64,000 bases of DNA. Source: Volutella citrinella (lineage: Eukaryota > Ascomycota > Sordariomycetes > Hypocreales > Nectriaceae). The stretch is taken from the NCBI GenBank assembly GCA_034401135.1, contig JAWZSP010000003.1, forward strand, positions 2,170,001 to 2,234,000. Direction: 5' to 3'. The position numbers were made by a program, and so were the translations under genes. Below are positions 12,671 to 25,097 of the stretch, piece by piece. How positions within the stretch are numbered: position 1 is the first letter of the stretch; each line of letters begins with the position of its first letter. Under the pieces are notes generated by a model, which ran no database searches, had not been told where the DNA came from, and saw nothing but the letters and a program-made list of their open reading frames with translations.

Positions 12671-13049
12671 CTAGTTCAGGAGGATGGAGACCTGGTAGAG
12701 TTAGTACAGAGTGTTGCTTGTTTCGGGAAGGGAGCGCATACGGCCATGAGGACACAGCATATACTTATGTAGGGGCTTAAACGTTCGCCTATCCTCGCGC
12801 ATTTCCAGAAGATGCCCATGACACTAACCATGCCTAGGTCAGCTTGCTCCTAGGATAATATAGAGACGAATAATGATCCATACCCATCCTTGTTTCGGTC
12901 CATGATGCCGGGAGTGAAGTGGTGGACATAGGTGCTCGTGCAGATGAGGAGCAGGAGCACCAGCAGAAGTGACTGGAAGTTGAAGAGGGCAGACTGTCCA
13001 GCTCGTCAGCAGGGGAAAGAAATGATTATTTCAATACCCAACATACCAT
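12671..13049 (-). CDS. KSH1: Kish/Ksh1 family secretory-pathway membrane protein
   Basis: This 71-aa gene has four exons and is invisible as a single ORF: 13049-13047, 12993-12884, 12823-12742 and 12691-12671. The first coding exon is only the ATG, followed by GTATGT. Introns are 53, 60 and 50 nt with GT-AG ends, and the last has a CTAAC branch site. The protein begins MSALFNFQSLL, has one hydrophobic segment at about residues 8-22, and carries MDRNKDG, the strongly conserved GIFWKCARIGERLSPY, and a second hydrophobic tail ending in SILLN. This pattern and length match the Kish/TMEM167 family (yeast Ksh1), needed for early secretory-pathway (Golgi) function. Every junction keeps the frame and the family alignment has no gap. 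It is divergent from TAF13, with 410 bp between the two start codons. Confidence in the identity is high, and in the ATG-only exon slightly lower. Confidence 0.92.
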
Positions 13050-13459
13050 TGCGATGGCTAGTCCACGCGAACCAGGGTGTCGAGGCCACAGTTATTGGGA
13101 ATTAGGTGGCAGATGAATCGTCGCGATAGCCCAGGCAGCGCATCTAGATGGTGTAGCTCCAGCTTTCCACGAGCCAGGTGTGCTTAGGGGTAAAGATTCG
13201 CCGACCCGGCGATTGGACAAGGGTGACGTTGAGCCGCCCCACAGCAAGCTCGCACTCCACTTCCTGCTTGACTGCAGTTGAGCCTCAAGCATCTTCGCTA
13301 CATAACCTCTGAACTTCTTCCAAAACACACTGCCGAAAATATTCATTCATTTCCGCTCCCACGGATTTTTAAAAAGAAGAAACTAGAAAGCGCAACGCGC
13401 CAGAACACCTCTCTATCCCGTCACCACGTGCGCTACGACGCACGTTTTCGCAATCGACG
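13050..13459. promoter_or_regulatory. Bidirectional promoter region KSH1/TAF13
   Basis: These 410 bp separate two divergent start codons. An ACCACGTGCG E-box-like core lies near 13423-13432, close to the TAF13 start. I see no TATA box. Both 5' UTRs must lie here. Confidence 0.5.
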
Positions 13460-13991
13460 ATGGAGCCTCGCGCGCGAGCCGGCAAGAATGTCGGCAAGAT
13501 GAATTTTAGTCACAACGAGCGTATGGCTCCCGTCCAACGAAATCTCCAGGAGCCCTGAGCCGATCTGACCACTCCATGCAGTAGTACAGTTGCTCTATGC
13601 CCACGGCGACGTGAAGAATCCGCTCCCAGAGACGGTGCGCGTGCTCGACGAGATCCTGACCGACTTCATGCAATCCATCGCCTTCGAGGCCACGCGGGCC
13701 GCCAACCACTCCGGCCGCCAGAAGATCAAGTACGAGGACTTTGAGTTTGCGTTCCGCAAGAACCCCGCCTTCCTGGGCAAGGTGCAGGAGGTGTTTGAGA
13801 AGCAGAAGGAGATCAAGAAGGCCCGCGAGATTCTGCGCGACGGCGAAGACGAGATCATGAAGGACGCGGCCGAGGAGGAGAAGAAGCGCGAGAAGACTGG
13901 TACGCGGGCTCCGGCTCGCGCCGAGGAGGAGTTGGGAGAGGCCGATGACGATGCGGAAGCGGAGGCCGATGCGCTTGGGAAGAAGCGGTGA
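13460..13991 (+). CDS. TAF13: Transcription initiation factor TFIID subunit Taf13
   Basis: There are two exons, 13460-13520 and 13582-13991, with a 61-nt GT-AG intron, giving 156 aa. The joined protein starts MEPRARAGKNVGKMNF and runs into LVQLLYAHGDVKNPLPETV, the start of the histone-fold domain of Taf13 (TFIID-18). It continues with LDEILTDFMQ and FEFAFRKNPAFLGKVQE (about residues 20-108). The C-terminal third is charged, with alternating basic and acidic stretches, and ends KKR. Taf13 pairs with Taf11 through the histone fold inside TFIID, which recruits RNA polymerase II, so it acts in the nucleus. Splicing at the CGTATGG donor and the GCAG acceptor restores the Leu codon at the junction. 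Without splicing, the conserved N-terminal helix would be lost. Confidence 0.93.
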
Positions 13992-16518
13992 TTACGATTC
14001 GGAGGGGGGGGACAGGCCCTCCCTTGGTTGCTGATGGCGCATTTCTTTCGGCATTGGGAAGGCGCCCTAGAATGTGTTCTTTAAGCTGCGGTCATTGCCG
14101 CATGTATTTCTGGGATAGCATGGAGTTCAGGACCTTAAGACTAAACAATTGGACGATTTTCATGACACTGTATCCGCCCCCCTGACTATCCTAATGACAG
14201 TATCAAGCGACACAATATGTTCCAGGTCTTAATCGGTACGAGACTGGCACTATGCTCAGCGCTTCCGAAGGCATGCAGCCAACCTGTTGACATCAAATCC
14301 GGTGGTGGGAGAGTTTCTTTGGCCGTTAACACTGTCTTTCCGCTCATCTGGGCCCATTGCGACATCGATCAAGCGCCCATTCATGGGGGAGCTGGCAAAT
14401 GGACTAGACGGTCTTATGGCAGCGGAATGATTGGTGATATCGCCTCACTGATCGTTTGCTCGAGACGGTTCCCAAAGGAAGCAGGGTCAGATAACTCGTC
14501 TTGCCTGGTTGGCCAGAGGCCGATTAGGCCGATTAGTGTATACAAGGCAAAGGCAACCAAGCAAGGCATTATCCAGAATTGACCTAAGGCTAAGAATAGA
14601 TGGATTGAGCGGGCATATGTCACATTTAGCTGCCGTTTTATTAGGGGATATGATAATTCGGCGAAGCTGTATTACAAGCAGCCTGCCGCGACACGACGAG
14701 CAGCGTTGTGATTGTCCTTCTATATCAAGCAGACACGAGTTCATATGTCATTTTATCGCTTCGGGCATGTGAAGGAATCGATCTCTTGAAGAAACTGTAT
14801 AGGATACACTGACTGAGCCTTGCAATACATTATGCAATTTGCAACGTCTCTGCTTTGACCTTTCCGCCTTTCCCTCCAAACCAAACCTTCAGTCCGGGAT
14901 GCACGACTGCTTCTCCATCCCCTCTCTGAATTTCTTGCATGACACTCATATAATGTTTGTAGCTAGTAGGAATAAATAGAGAGAGAGATAATTGAGCTCT
15001 TCACAGCGTGAGGTTGGGCAGGATATGGGGGATTCAGAATGGGATAGAACGCAAGCTGGAGCACCACCCAGGCAGGCACACGCCAATGAACGAGCACTGC
15101 CAGGGCATTGCGCGGCAATCGCTGGGTTGCAGTCGGGCCACGCCGGCATCTGCAGCGCCCCCTCCAACAAACAACCCTGAAGCCAACATCAAACACAGCC
15201 GGATCCTTCGAGGCGCTGATGTTGGAAGCCTCGTTCGGACCAAGCTGGCCCTGGACAGATGCGAGAGAGAGCAACAATCGCACCTTGGCTCGAACTCTTC
15301 TAGAAATACCACAACCGCCTAAAGTAGAGGAAAGGACATAATTGACGATTTGTGCACGGTAATGGTACGGCGTAGCTCTTTCGCTGACCGATTCGGCATG
15401 CCAAGCCCGCACAGCGCCGACGGTGGCTACAACAGGTCAGTACCTTCCTTGCCTAAGGCAGTGCCTTCCTTGGGCCAATGAAGGCGGTGCACAAGCGAAT
15501 CCTGAATTACCAAAGACCATACAGAAGGGGGAACTCAGATTGTGAGACTAGGATGATGGCAACTTAGACTTCCGAGAGAGAAGAAAACGTACCAAGTACT
15601 TGCCGATAGCTGCTCGAGCCACCATGAACGCCTCTTTTGTAAGCAAGACAGACTTTGGCGTCATGAGTCAAGATGCGCGCATCGTCTCTGCATCTTGATT
15701 CGTTGCCGTGGCGGGTAAAATGCGGAAGGCATGACTGTATTCAGTCCTATCGCACCTGCCTCCACGTCCATGGCGGGAGCATCAATGAGTACTACTCGAA
15801 GTACTGATGCTCTTGTTAAAGCTTGAGGGTCGAGACAAACCCATGGCATCATCCTGACTCTATCCTGACAAGCCCGATCGCCGGCTCAGGCGGATTTACA
15901 ATTGGATACCCTGGTATTGGGTGGTGGGAGTGGATGGTGAACTTTGAAGCTAGCCCGGAAGGGGCGCAGGGCAGACCCACCCCCACCGATCAGGGCCCAG
16001 TTGCCTACGACTCTATGGTGAAGAGGGCGAGTTGTAAACGGCTGTTCTCAACCTCTCTCTCCACTACCGCCTCCACTCCGCTCCGTCCGTGGTGGGTGGC
16101 GAAGCTGGTCCGCCGGCTGGGCGGCCAATCGTCCCAGCCCTGTGCAGGATGCTCCTCCAGCCTCCGCCCGCAGGGGAGAGAAAAACCCTTGTCGTCACCT
16201 ATCCGGCCACGCGCCCACCCACGAGCTGCGGCTATGGCTGCGGGGAGGGACAGGCCGGTCTCCCGGTAGCGGCGGGCACGATTACACAGGGCGGCGGAGT
16301 CGATGAGGCACCATTCTGCAGACTCTGCACGATTGATTTGATTTCTGTCCGTTCTGCTGCACACATACTCGCCGTGAACAGATATCGTGAAGCGCCCAGT
16401 CTAGCGGTTGATCGATGCGCTCCTCGTCCGCCTCATACACACCATCATCGCCGCCGTCCTCATCGTTGACCTCTCTGGCCGACTTACACTGCTCCTCGCC
16501 AGTGCAGTCAACCGCGCT
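13992..16518. other. Intergenic region TAF13 to EamA transporter
   Basis: About 2.5 kb without a supportable gene. The first few hundred bases are probably the TAF13 3' UTR, and the last several hundred, CT/CCG-rich, are probably the transporter's promoter and leader. A minus-strand reading near 15,670-15,590 starts with an ATG and reaches a GTACGT donor, but it joins to nothing I recognise. Confidence 0.45.
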
Positions 16519-17928
16519 ATGGATCGGGGCTCCGGTACCCCGCCGCCCTACGACGACATGATCCCTCAGTCGCCCCAGGCAAAGCTACCCCCAGAGCCCG
16601 ACACTGAGGGCCATCGCGGCAACCTATTATCCCCCGAAGATGCCATTTCCTCAGACGTCACAGCCTCCAAGCTTCGCAGCTCCTTCGCCTCCGACGGGTT
16701 CCGCCGCCTATCCTTGAGCCCTGCGTCGAGCCCGCTGCTCGAGCCCGTACCCTCCGGTCCCTTGCTGATGGACAACGGCGATGAGCTGCAGCTCGAGCAG
16801 CCCAGCACCTGGTGGGGCAAGTTCTGGCAGAGGAACCGTCCCGCCGTCCTCGTCGCAATGTCCCAGTTCTTCGGCTCCCTCATGAACCTGAGTGCCCGCA
16901 TCGTCGAGCTCGAGGGCAACGGTATGCACCCGGTTCAGGTGCTTCTGATGCGCCAGTCCGTCACTGCCCTGTGTTGTTTGACGTACATGTGGTGGGTGAG
17001 CACACCTGGTTTCCCCTTTGGCCCCAAGAAGCTCCAGTGGTTGCTCCTGCTCCGGGGCTTCTCGGGATTCTTTGGCATCTTTGGGCTCTGGTACTCCATG
17101 ATGTATTTGCCGCTGGCTGATGCCACCGTCATTACCTTCCTTGCGCCGGGAGTTGCTGGCCTCATGTGCTATTTTGCTCTCAGGGAACCCTTCACCCGCA
17201 TCGAACAACTGGCCACCCTCGTCGCCCTCTTCGGCGTTGTCCTCATCGCGAAACCGACGTCGCTGTTTGCCAAGTCCGAGGCCGAGCCTGCTGATGCGGA
17301 GGGGTCTGCCGAAAAAGGCCTCCCCGGTCTTGATCACGAAGCGTCGCCCGAGGAGCGCCTTGTTGCTGTCGGGATGGCTCTCGTTGGCGTCGTAGGAGCA
17401 GCAGGGGCCTTCACAACCTTGCGGACCATTGGAAAGCGAGCGCACCCCTTGATCTCGGTCAACTACTTCGCTGTAATCTCCAGCTTCATCTGCATCATGG
17501 CCCTAATCCTCGCGCCGGTTCTCGACATCGACCAGCCGAACCTGAAGTGGACCACCCCGTCCACCACGAAGCAATGGCTTCTCATGCTCCCACTCGGCAT
17601 TCTTGGCTTCATCATGCAATACCTTTTGACATCGGGCCTCGGCTCGGACAAGTCCAACAGGGCCAACGCCATGATCTACACTCACATGCTTTTTGCAGCC
17701 ACTTGGGACAGATGGGTCTTTGGGCACCAGATGGGCGGTATGAGTGCGGCAGGCTGTATCCTGATTCTTGGCAGCGCTATCGGTGTTGTTCTGATGAGGA
17801 AGCCCCCGAAACCCAAAGCGCCAGTGGATGATGTCGAACGCCAGGGCAACATGCTCGGGGAGTTGGAGGCGTCGCCCATGCTTCTCAACGCACCGGGTAC
17901 AGCCGAGGAGCTGCGCATGAATCGATGA
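16519..17928 (+). CDS. EamA/DMT-family membrane transporter (SLC35G-like)
   Basis: Single exon, 469 aa, starting at the first in-frame ATG (MDRGSGTPPPYDD). The open frame continues further upstream but has no ATG there. Residues 1 to about 110 are polar and probably cytosolic. The rest holds about ten hydrophobic helices in two EamA repeats: the first includes MSQFFGSLMNLSARIVEL, LLLRGFSGFFGIFGLWY and ADATVITFLAPGVAGLMCYF, and the second starts near VAVGMALVGVVGAAGAFTTL and ends GCILILGSAIGVVLM. A charged loop of about 45 residues separates the repeats. Family members move metabolites such as nucleotide sugars, purines or acyl-carnitine across internal or plasma membranes. The substrate cannot be read from the sequence. 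Confidence 0.88.
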   Translation: MDRGSGTPPPYDDMIPQSPQAKLPPEPDTEGHRGNLLSPEDAISSDVTASKLRSSFASDGFRRLSLSPASSPLLEPVPSGPLLMDNGDELQLEQPSTWWGKFWQRNRPAVLVAMSQFFGSLMNLSARIVELEGNGMHPVQVLLMRQSVTALCCLTYMWWVSTPGFPFGPKKLQWLLLLRGFSGFFGIFGLWYSMMYLPLADATVITFLAPGVAGLMCYFALREPFTRIEQLATLVALFGVVLIAKPTSLFAKSEAEPADAEGSAEKGLPGLDHEASPEERLVAVGMALVGVVGAAGAFTTLRTIGKRAHPLISVNYFAVISSFICIMALILAPVLDIDQPNLKWTTPSTTKQWLLMLPLGILGFIMQYLLTSGLGSDKSNRANAMIYTHMLFAATWDRWVFGHQMGGMSAAGCILILGSAIGVVLMRKPPKPKAPVDDVERQGNMLGELEASPMLLNAPGTAEELRMNR

Positions 17929-18647
17929 GTATTGTGGCATGGGATTGGCATTCGAAAATTTGCATTTCCATAGAAAGCGTTTGCACATTCAGGCCAGGAG
18001 TTAGGCGATGGGATTATATCAGCATGATCACCTTTTGATAGGCTCAGGATTTGGATGATAGCCACTTCGTTTCGGGTCTTTGACACCATGGGCTCAATTT
18101 ATATTTCCCAGTGGCAGACGGGGTACGTAAAGTACGTCTCGTCCTTACTGTGTAGGTTCCTCATTATTTGCGTGTATACAAATGATCTCAATCGTCTCCA
18201 TCTTATGTCCATCTTGAAGTGTTTTCTGTAAGCAAAGCTTCTACGAGTTCGTGATAGCCATAAGTAGCGCATGGGTCCACATAACTCCCAGTAGAATCCG
18301 CATTTCTACGGTAGAAGCGACATTAATTCAACCTGGAAAAGGAAGAGACGTCTTCGACAGCCTTAACTATCTCTTTTTAATGTCGTCAACTTTCTCAAAG
18401 TTTAGGGTAGGAAAAACGGTGGCCAACGGCACATCACGTGACCGAGAACGCGACAACGCGCATCGGCTTAGGGACCCAGGTAGGCTAAGCTTGGATCGCA
18501 AATCTTTGGGAGCTTCAGATTGCGACGTAAACTACACCTTCACTTCGCCACGTACCGAGCTACCGCAAACACCGAATCCGGTCGCATACGTACGGAACCT
18601 AACCCTCAGAAGAACCCCTCTCGTGGACTTGAACAATCGCCGGCAAG
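17929..18647. other. Intergenic region upstream of RVB1
   Basis: About 720 bp with no gene. The left part is probably the transporter 3' UTR. The right part is the RVB1 promoter, and a TCACGTGA palindrome lies in it (separate entry). Confidence 0.5.
18434..18441. promoter_or_regulatory. TCACGTGA E-box palindrome upstream of RVB1
   Basis: A perfect 8-bp palindrome about 207 bp before the RVB1 ATG. TCACGTGA is the classic site of Cbf1-type bHLH factors in yeasts. Its use here is inferred from position only. Confidence 0.45.
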
Positions 18648-20404
<1,757 letters not shown>

Positions 20405-22124
20405 TGGGCTTGCGCTTAAGCTTATGTGCAGGGTTTCGGCGGCGCTGGGTTCTACTCTACAAGGGGCGAAGACGTGTCATAATTGCAATTTAACTGGCTC
20501 GCGGAACGGGACGCTTTCAAGGTGGCGGCAAGGGAAAAAGTAGAGGCTGTCGTTATGTGTTGGCCGCTGCCTTGGGCTCATCGTTGTTCGTTGCTGCTTG
20601 CTGTACTGTTAGGAAATAATACAATAGGTCCGGCGTCTGGGCTGGCTGTGTTTGTTTGTCATCTACTCGCCGACTGAGGAGGGCGATGAGAATGAATCCC
20701 GCCCGTCCGCCCATTTGCTTGCAACCGCGAATTGCGTGTGGGAACCTGAGCGCCTCTCTCCGTCCCCGCTGCTATGGGCAATATCGACAAAGCTACCGCC
20801 AGGAGGAGGACGACGGGGCCAAGACGCCACATCCCCCCCCTCATCTGCTCCGACCCGGATCGCTGGACCGCTTCGCCCTCAACACGACACGACAACGACA
20901 ACGACAACGACAACGGCGGGATTAGTTTGCATCACGTGTGTGCCTTCTGCTAGCACAATTTCCGCGTCGACATTGTCTTTGTCTCAGGCGCCCCGGCATT
21001 CCAGCATCGCCGGCCTATGCATTCCGACGGGAGCATTGTCGTCTTTGAGCGAGGCTGGGGCCGAGCAGATTGCAAGGGGACATGGTAAATAAGGGATGGG
21101 CTTTAATTCTTCGCCTTGACACAACGGGAAAAACGGCCGGTCGCGTAGCCATCCGGGGAATGGAGGGGAGGGCAGAACACGCAAGGTGTGGAAGCAGGAT
21201 ATGGATGCATCTCACCAATCGCGGGTCGTCTCGTCCCTCTCCGTCCCTCTCCCTCTCCCGAGCGAGCTGGTCACGGGCCTTGCTATAAGTCGTCTCGCCA
21301 GCATCCGTTTGGTCGCGGAATGGCTGCCGTGATTTGATGATACCCATGGCCCCGGCTGCCTGATATTACCCTGCGGCTGCGAAACTGCCGCTGCGAACGG
21401 ACCCAACGATCGAACGCCTCACAAACGCGAACAAAGCCACCACTGCCCACCAGCCCGGTTGCTATTGCTGCTGCGTCTGTCGGCACCTCTCTAGCAGCGG
21501 GTTCCCGAGACATGTAGGGGTCGCCAACAGGTCCCATCCAAGCACTTCGTCCACTCGTCCACCTAGTCGCCTTCGCTCTCAAACGTAATAGGCGGCGCCA
21601 AGAGTCTGGCTGGCTGGGCTGGGCTGAACAGCAGTCAAGACTGAACAGTCGAGCGAGCAGCAGCAGCAGACGGAAGGGCGAAACGAGGCGCACCCCTTTC
21701 CGAGAATGGCCCAGCGCCCATTGCTCTTGCATTGGCCCAAGCGGTAGATTCTGTTCATTGTTCGCGCAGTATCTTGTTGTTGGACGTGCCCCGTGCTTCA
21801 TCCATGACAAAGGGTGTCTATGCAGCTCCGGCACTAGAAGGAGCACGAGCGAAAACGCCAGCGCCAGCGCAAGCACGAGCACCTAGATCAAAGCATTCTT
21901 TCAACATAAGGCAGTCATCTGGACCGCCCTGTACTGCATTGACTGGCCTTCAGTCGTTTGTTGCCACTCCTTTCATCCTGATCAGTTGCGTGTTCGCCTT
22001 ACATATCGCTAGCCTCCCCCCCTCCCGCAAGGTCAAGCCTCCACACGACCAGGGTTTGGTGTAAGCTGGAGGCTGTTTTCCCCCTGTTCATCGTTTGGGC
22101 ACTGTTCGTTTGCCTGCGTTCAAA
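20405..22124. other. Intergenic region RVB1 to HMG-box gene
   Basis: About 1.7 kb without a supportable gene. It holds the RVB1 3' UTR, a short tandem repeat at 20881-20914 and, towards the right, the promoter and leader of the HMG-box gene. A TCACGTGT E-box-like sequence is at about 20934. Confidence 0.5.
20881..20914. repeat. ACGACA hexanucleotide repeat
   Basis: Five to six units of the pattern CGACAA/CGACAC follow in tandem. Simple repeat in the intergenic region after RVB1. Confidence 0.8.
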
Positions 22125-24262
22125 ATGACACAAGTCATCTCTTTGGTTGCCCCGTCCAAGGCTGTCACCCCGGCCCACTCGCCCATGGACTTGGACAACT
22201 ATGCTGGGCCCAAGGCCTTTCGGAAGACCACAAGCACTCCGGACTCTCCCAGCCCCCGTTCAGCAAGCTTGACGAGAAAGCGAGCTGCCTCCATCAACAC
22301 AGCTGATGCGAGATATACGGGAATGGAAGACCTCACCATCAACTCTGCCGGCACCATGAATGTCGATAACTCACGGGATCTCATCTGCCTTTGCACGCCG
22401 GCCCCAAAGATTCCTAGGCCGCGGAATGGTAAGTGGGACCCTCTTCGGCGGTTGAACAGAGGCAAGGCGCCGGGCCAGACTGTGAATGATACACTGGCTC
22501 GTCTTCCGTGCCTCTTTGCAATGTCGGATTTGTAAGACTGATGTTCTTGTCCCGTCTAGCTTTCATCTTGTACCGCCAGCACCACCAGTCGCAGGTTGTC
22601 GCGCGGAATCCCAGTCTTTCCAACCCCGAAATCTCAAAGATCATCGGAGAGCAGTGGAAGGACGAGTCCGAGGAAGTCAAGAATAACTGGAAATCGTTGG
22701 CAGACGAGGAGAAGCAGCGTCATCAACGACAATACCCGGATTACCGTTACCAGCCTCGTCGCGGTGCCAAATCCCAGTCGAACCGACCGGGCGCATCGCC
22801 AGCTGAAGACGCAGGGCGGTGTCCTAAATGCCACGGGAGATCTATTGCGACTCCTCGGACCCCATCCGCCCCATTCCCTACAGCTGTTGCAAATCCTGGT
22901 ATGGGTCCGTTCTCACCTTCATTCAGAGGTGAAGAAGGAGAACTGTCACGTCGAGGCAGCTATGGAGGGGTGCCTCCCAGCAGATTGCGGTATCCTTCCC
23001 ACCACACAGCATTGCCGGGATATGATGAATATGACCTGGGGTCGCCAGAGATGAAGAGACGCCGCTTCAACAGTACTGGAGGCTACCACACAACATCGCC
23101 ACCCACCGCACAGGCCCAAACGCGCGCTCATTCTGTGAGTGGGCCACGTCAATACAGCCCTTCGGCCTTTCCAGAGCCTAGTGGCCTTCCGAGGTCAAAG
23201 TCTGGGCCGATGCCGCCCCCTCCTCGGCCGTCAATATCGGGGCCTTGGCCAGATATGGGGACACCCCAACAAGGGAGGCATGCCTCATTTGATGAGTCGC
23301 TTCGGCTGCCGCCTCTCCAGACCTCGGTGCCCATGTCGCCGTCTGTGGCAAACGAGGTGGACGTCCGCCAGCTTTCGACACCAGTCACTGGTCTTGGCAT
23401 ATCTGCCGATCGAGACCCGCAGGCTCGAAGTGTCGAGGCTATGGTTATGTCTATCCCTTTCACTAGGAAGCTGGCAGTGCTGGGGAAAATAAGCCACCCG
23501 CTCGCACCGCCCCGACCTGGAAGCCCTGATATCGAGATCCGCGGCGCCGTGATTGCAGTGGAGGGTCCGAAGCCTAGGCTGCTTGAGCAGGTCGGCAGGG
23601 CGGTGGAAAAGGCCCTGGTATCATCAAATGAGATCAACCTAAAGACCTGGACCAATCACACTAAATGGGGCGAAGATGTGTTGGATCCAACCCGTGGCGG
23701 CTCACCTGGCGGCTCGTCACCCTATTTCACGCACTATTTTCAGACCATGTTGCGATGGCATGAGAAGTCGCGAGAAATTGTGGATCACGTCACGAGACGA
23801 GACGTGCCTGAAGTGATGATAAAGTCGGGCATGGACGTGGATGACAGCAAAATTCGGAGGGGGTCCTCAAGTAGCGCAGAAAATGAAGGGCCTCTTGAAG
23901 GCGAGGGGACACCCAAAGTCCCCGTTGCTTTGCTCAAGGAAGGATTCAGCCTGACATTTTCAGATCTATTCGCATGCGCGGCGCCGATCACCGACTCATA
24001 CGCCCCAGTTGACCACTGGCAATGGATGGCAACACTTTGGCGGGGGGTTGTTGGACCCGATCTGGTGCTGTATGTCAAACCAAGCGCCGAAGAGGAAATC
24101 GCCAAATTCGGGACCGTCGACTTCCAGAAGCGCCCTGGTCTGATTGTTGTCAGAATACCATTTGGAAAAGACCTGGATGAGGCGACTGCACGGAGGATTT
24201 CCTTCGAAGTCGTCGAATGGACGCGCGGAGGGTCCTTTCGTGAAGGATTTTGGAAGCCGTAA
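22125..24262 (+). CDS. HMG-box transcription factor (MATA_HMG type)
   Basis: Two exons, 22125-22428 and 22560-24262, with a 131-nt intron, give 668 aa. The intron interrupts the HMG box directly after its first strand: KIPRPRN in exon 1 is followed by AFILYRQHHQS in exon 2. The box spans about residues 95-167 (SNPEISKIIGEQWKDES, EKQRHQRQYPDYRYQPRR) and is of the sequence-specific MATA_HMG/Rox1/Ste11 kind. A CPKC motif follows near residue 187. Residues about 190-350 are rich in Pro, Ser and Gly. The C-terminal part (about 370-665) is well ordered in composition and may be an effector domain. Family members regulate mating, sexual development or morphogenesis. Which one this is cannot be decided here. 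It does not look like a mating-type idiomorph, since the flanks are housekeeping genes. Confidence 0.88.
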
Positions 24263-25097
24263 CCTTTGAAGCGAGTCAAGGTGCAGCGCGGCAGCAGCGA
24301 AGAATGACTTTGGCGAAGGAGACCCCTTGATTCGGCTTAGGACCGATGCGGTCAATTCATTGGACGACTGTGAAACTCCGAGGTTATGTTTTCTCGCTTT
24401 CTTTCGATCTTTGTATTATAGTTATTGATCCTGTCGAGTTTATGCATGTCCGCCACACTTGGGGCGGATGTGACAAGCTTATTGAGCTTGGCATAGATGG
24501 AAAAAAACGAGGAGCTTGCATAAAAGTTCATTTCAGACATTCTTGAGCCCGGGCCTCGCATGTATTCTTGTGGCAGTGATGTTGTAAGAGCTCGAGGCTT
24601 TGATCGATGCCCCGAGTTCCAGCCAGGCGTCACATAATTTGGACGAGGTTGAGTGAAGTTTCAGGACAAGGGCAGTAGTACCGTGAGCTAAAAGGAGCTA
24701 GCCGGATCGGTTTATCCTCACTTGCCTCAGCAATGAGTTGTGGTTGAGTTGCTGGAGGTTGTGGTGTTGGTGGAAAGTGGATCCTCGACAGATGTTGTGC
24801 CTGACACCTCAGGTTGGTCAGGTCCCCGTTTCAGAAGCTGTGGATGAGGGGTACGTACCTAAGGTAATCACCCACTGACAGCTCATTGCCGCAATCGCGT
24901 CTGTCCAATAGGGAAGCGCGTCTCTTTCAAAGGAGCGATAACATCCATCGGCACTGGGGGTTAGGAGGTACATTAGCACGCGCAGGGTATAGGAGATCGA
25001 GCCGCAGCTTCAACAAGGCAACACTCTCACACCTAGCGATCCTCGCACCGACCCCCCTCGCCGGCACGATGCCACACCAGCCGAACGACTGCCAATA
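24263..25097. other. Intergenic region HMG-box gene to dynactin
   Basis: About 830 bp with no gene. The left part is probably 3' UTR. The right 300 bp is the dynactin promoter and leader. A GTACGTACCTAAGGTA sequence at about 24851-24866 resembles GTACCTA-type motifs seen elsewhere in this window. Confidence 0.5.

Noticed and set aside
22125..24262. Idea that the HMG-box gene is a mating-type (MAT1-2) locus
   Set aside because: The usual MAT neighbours (DNA lyase APN2, SLA2) are absent and the protein is far longer than MAT1-2-1. It fits better as an unlinked HMG regulator.
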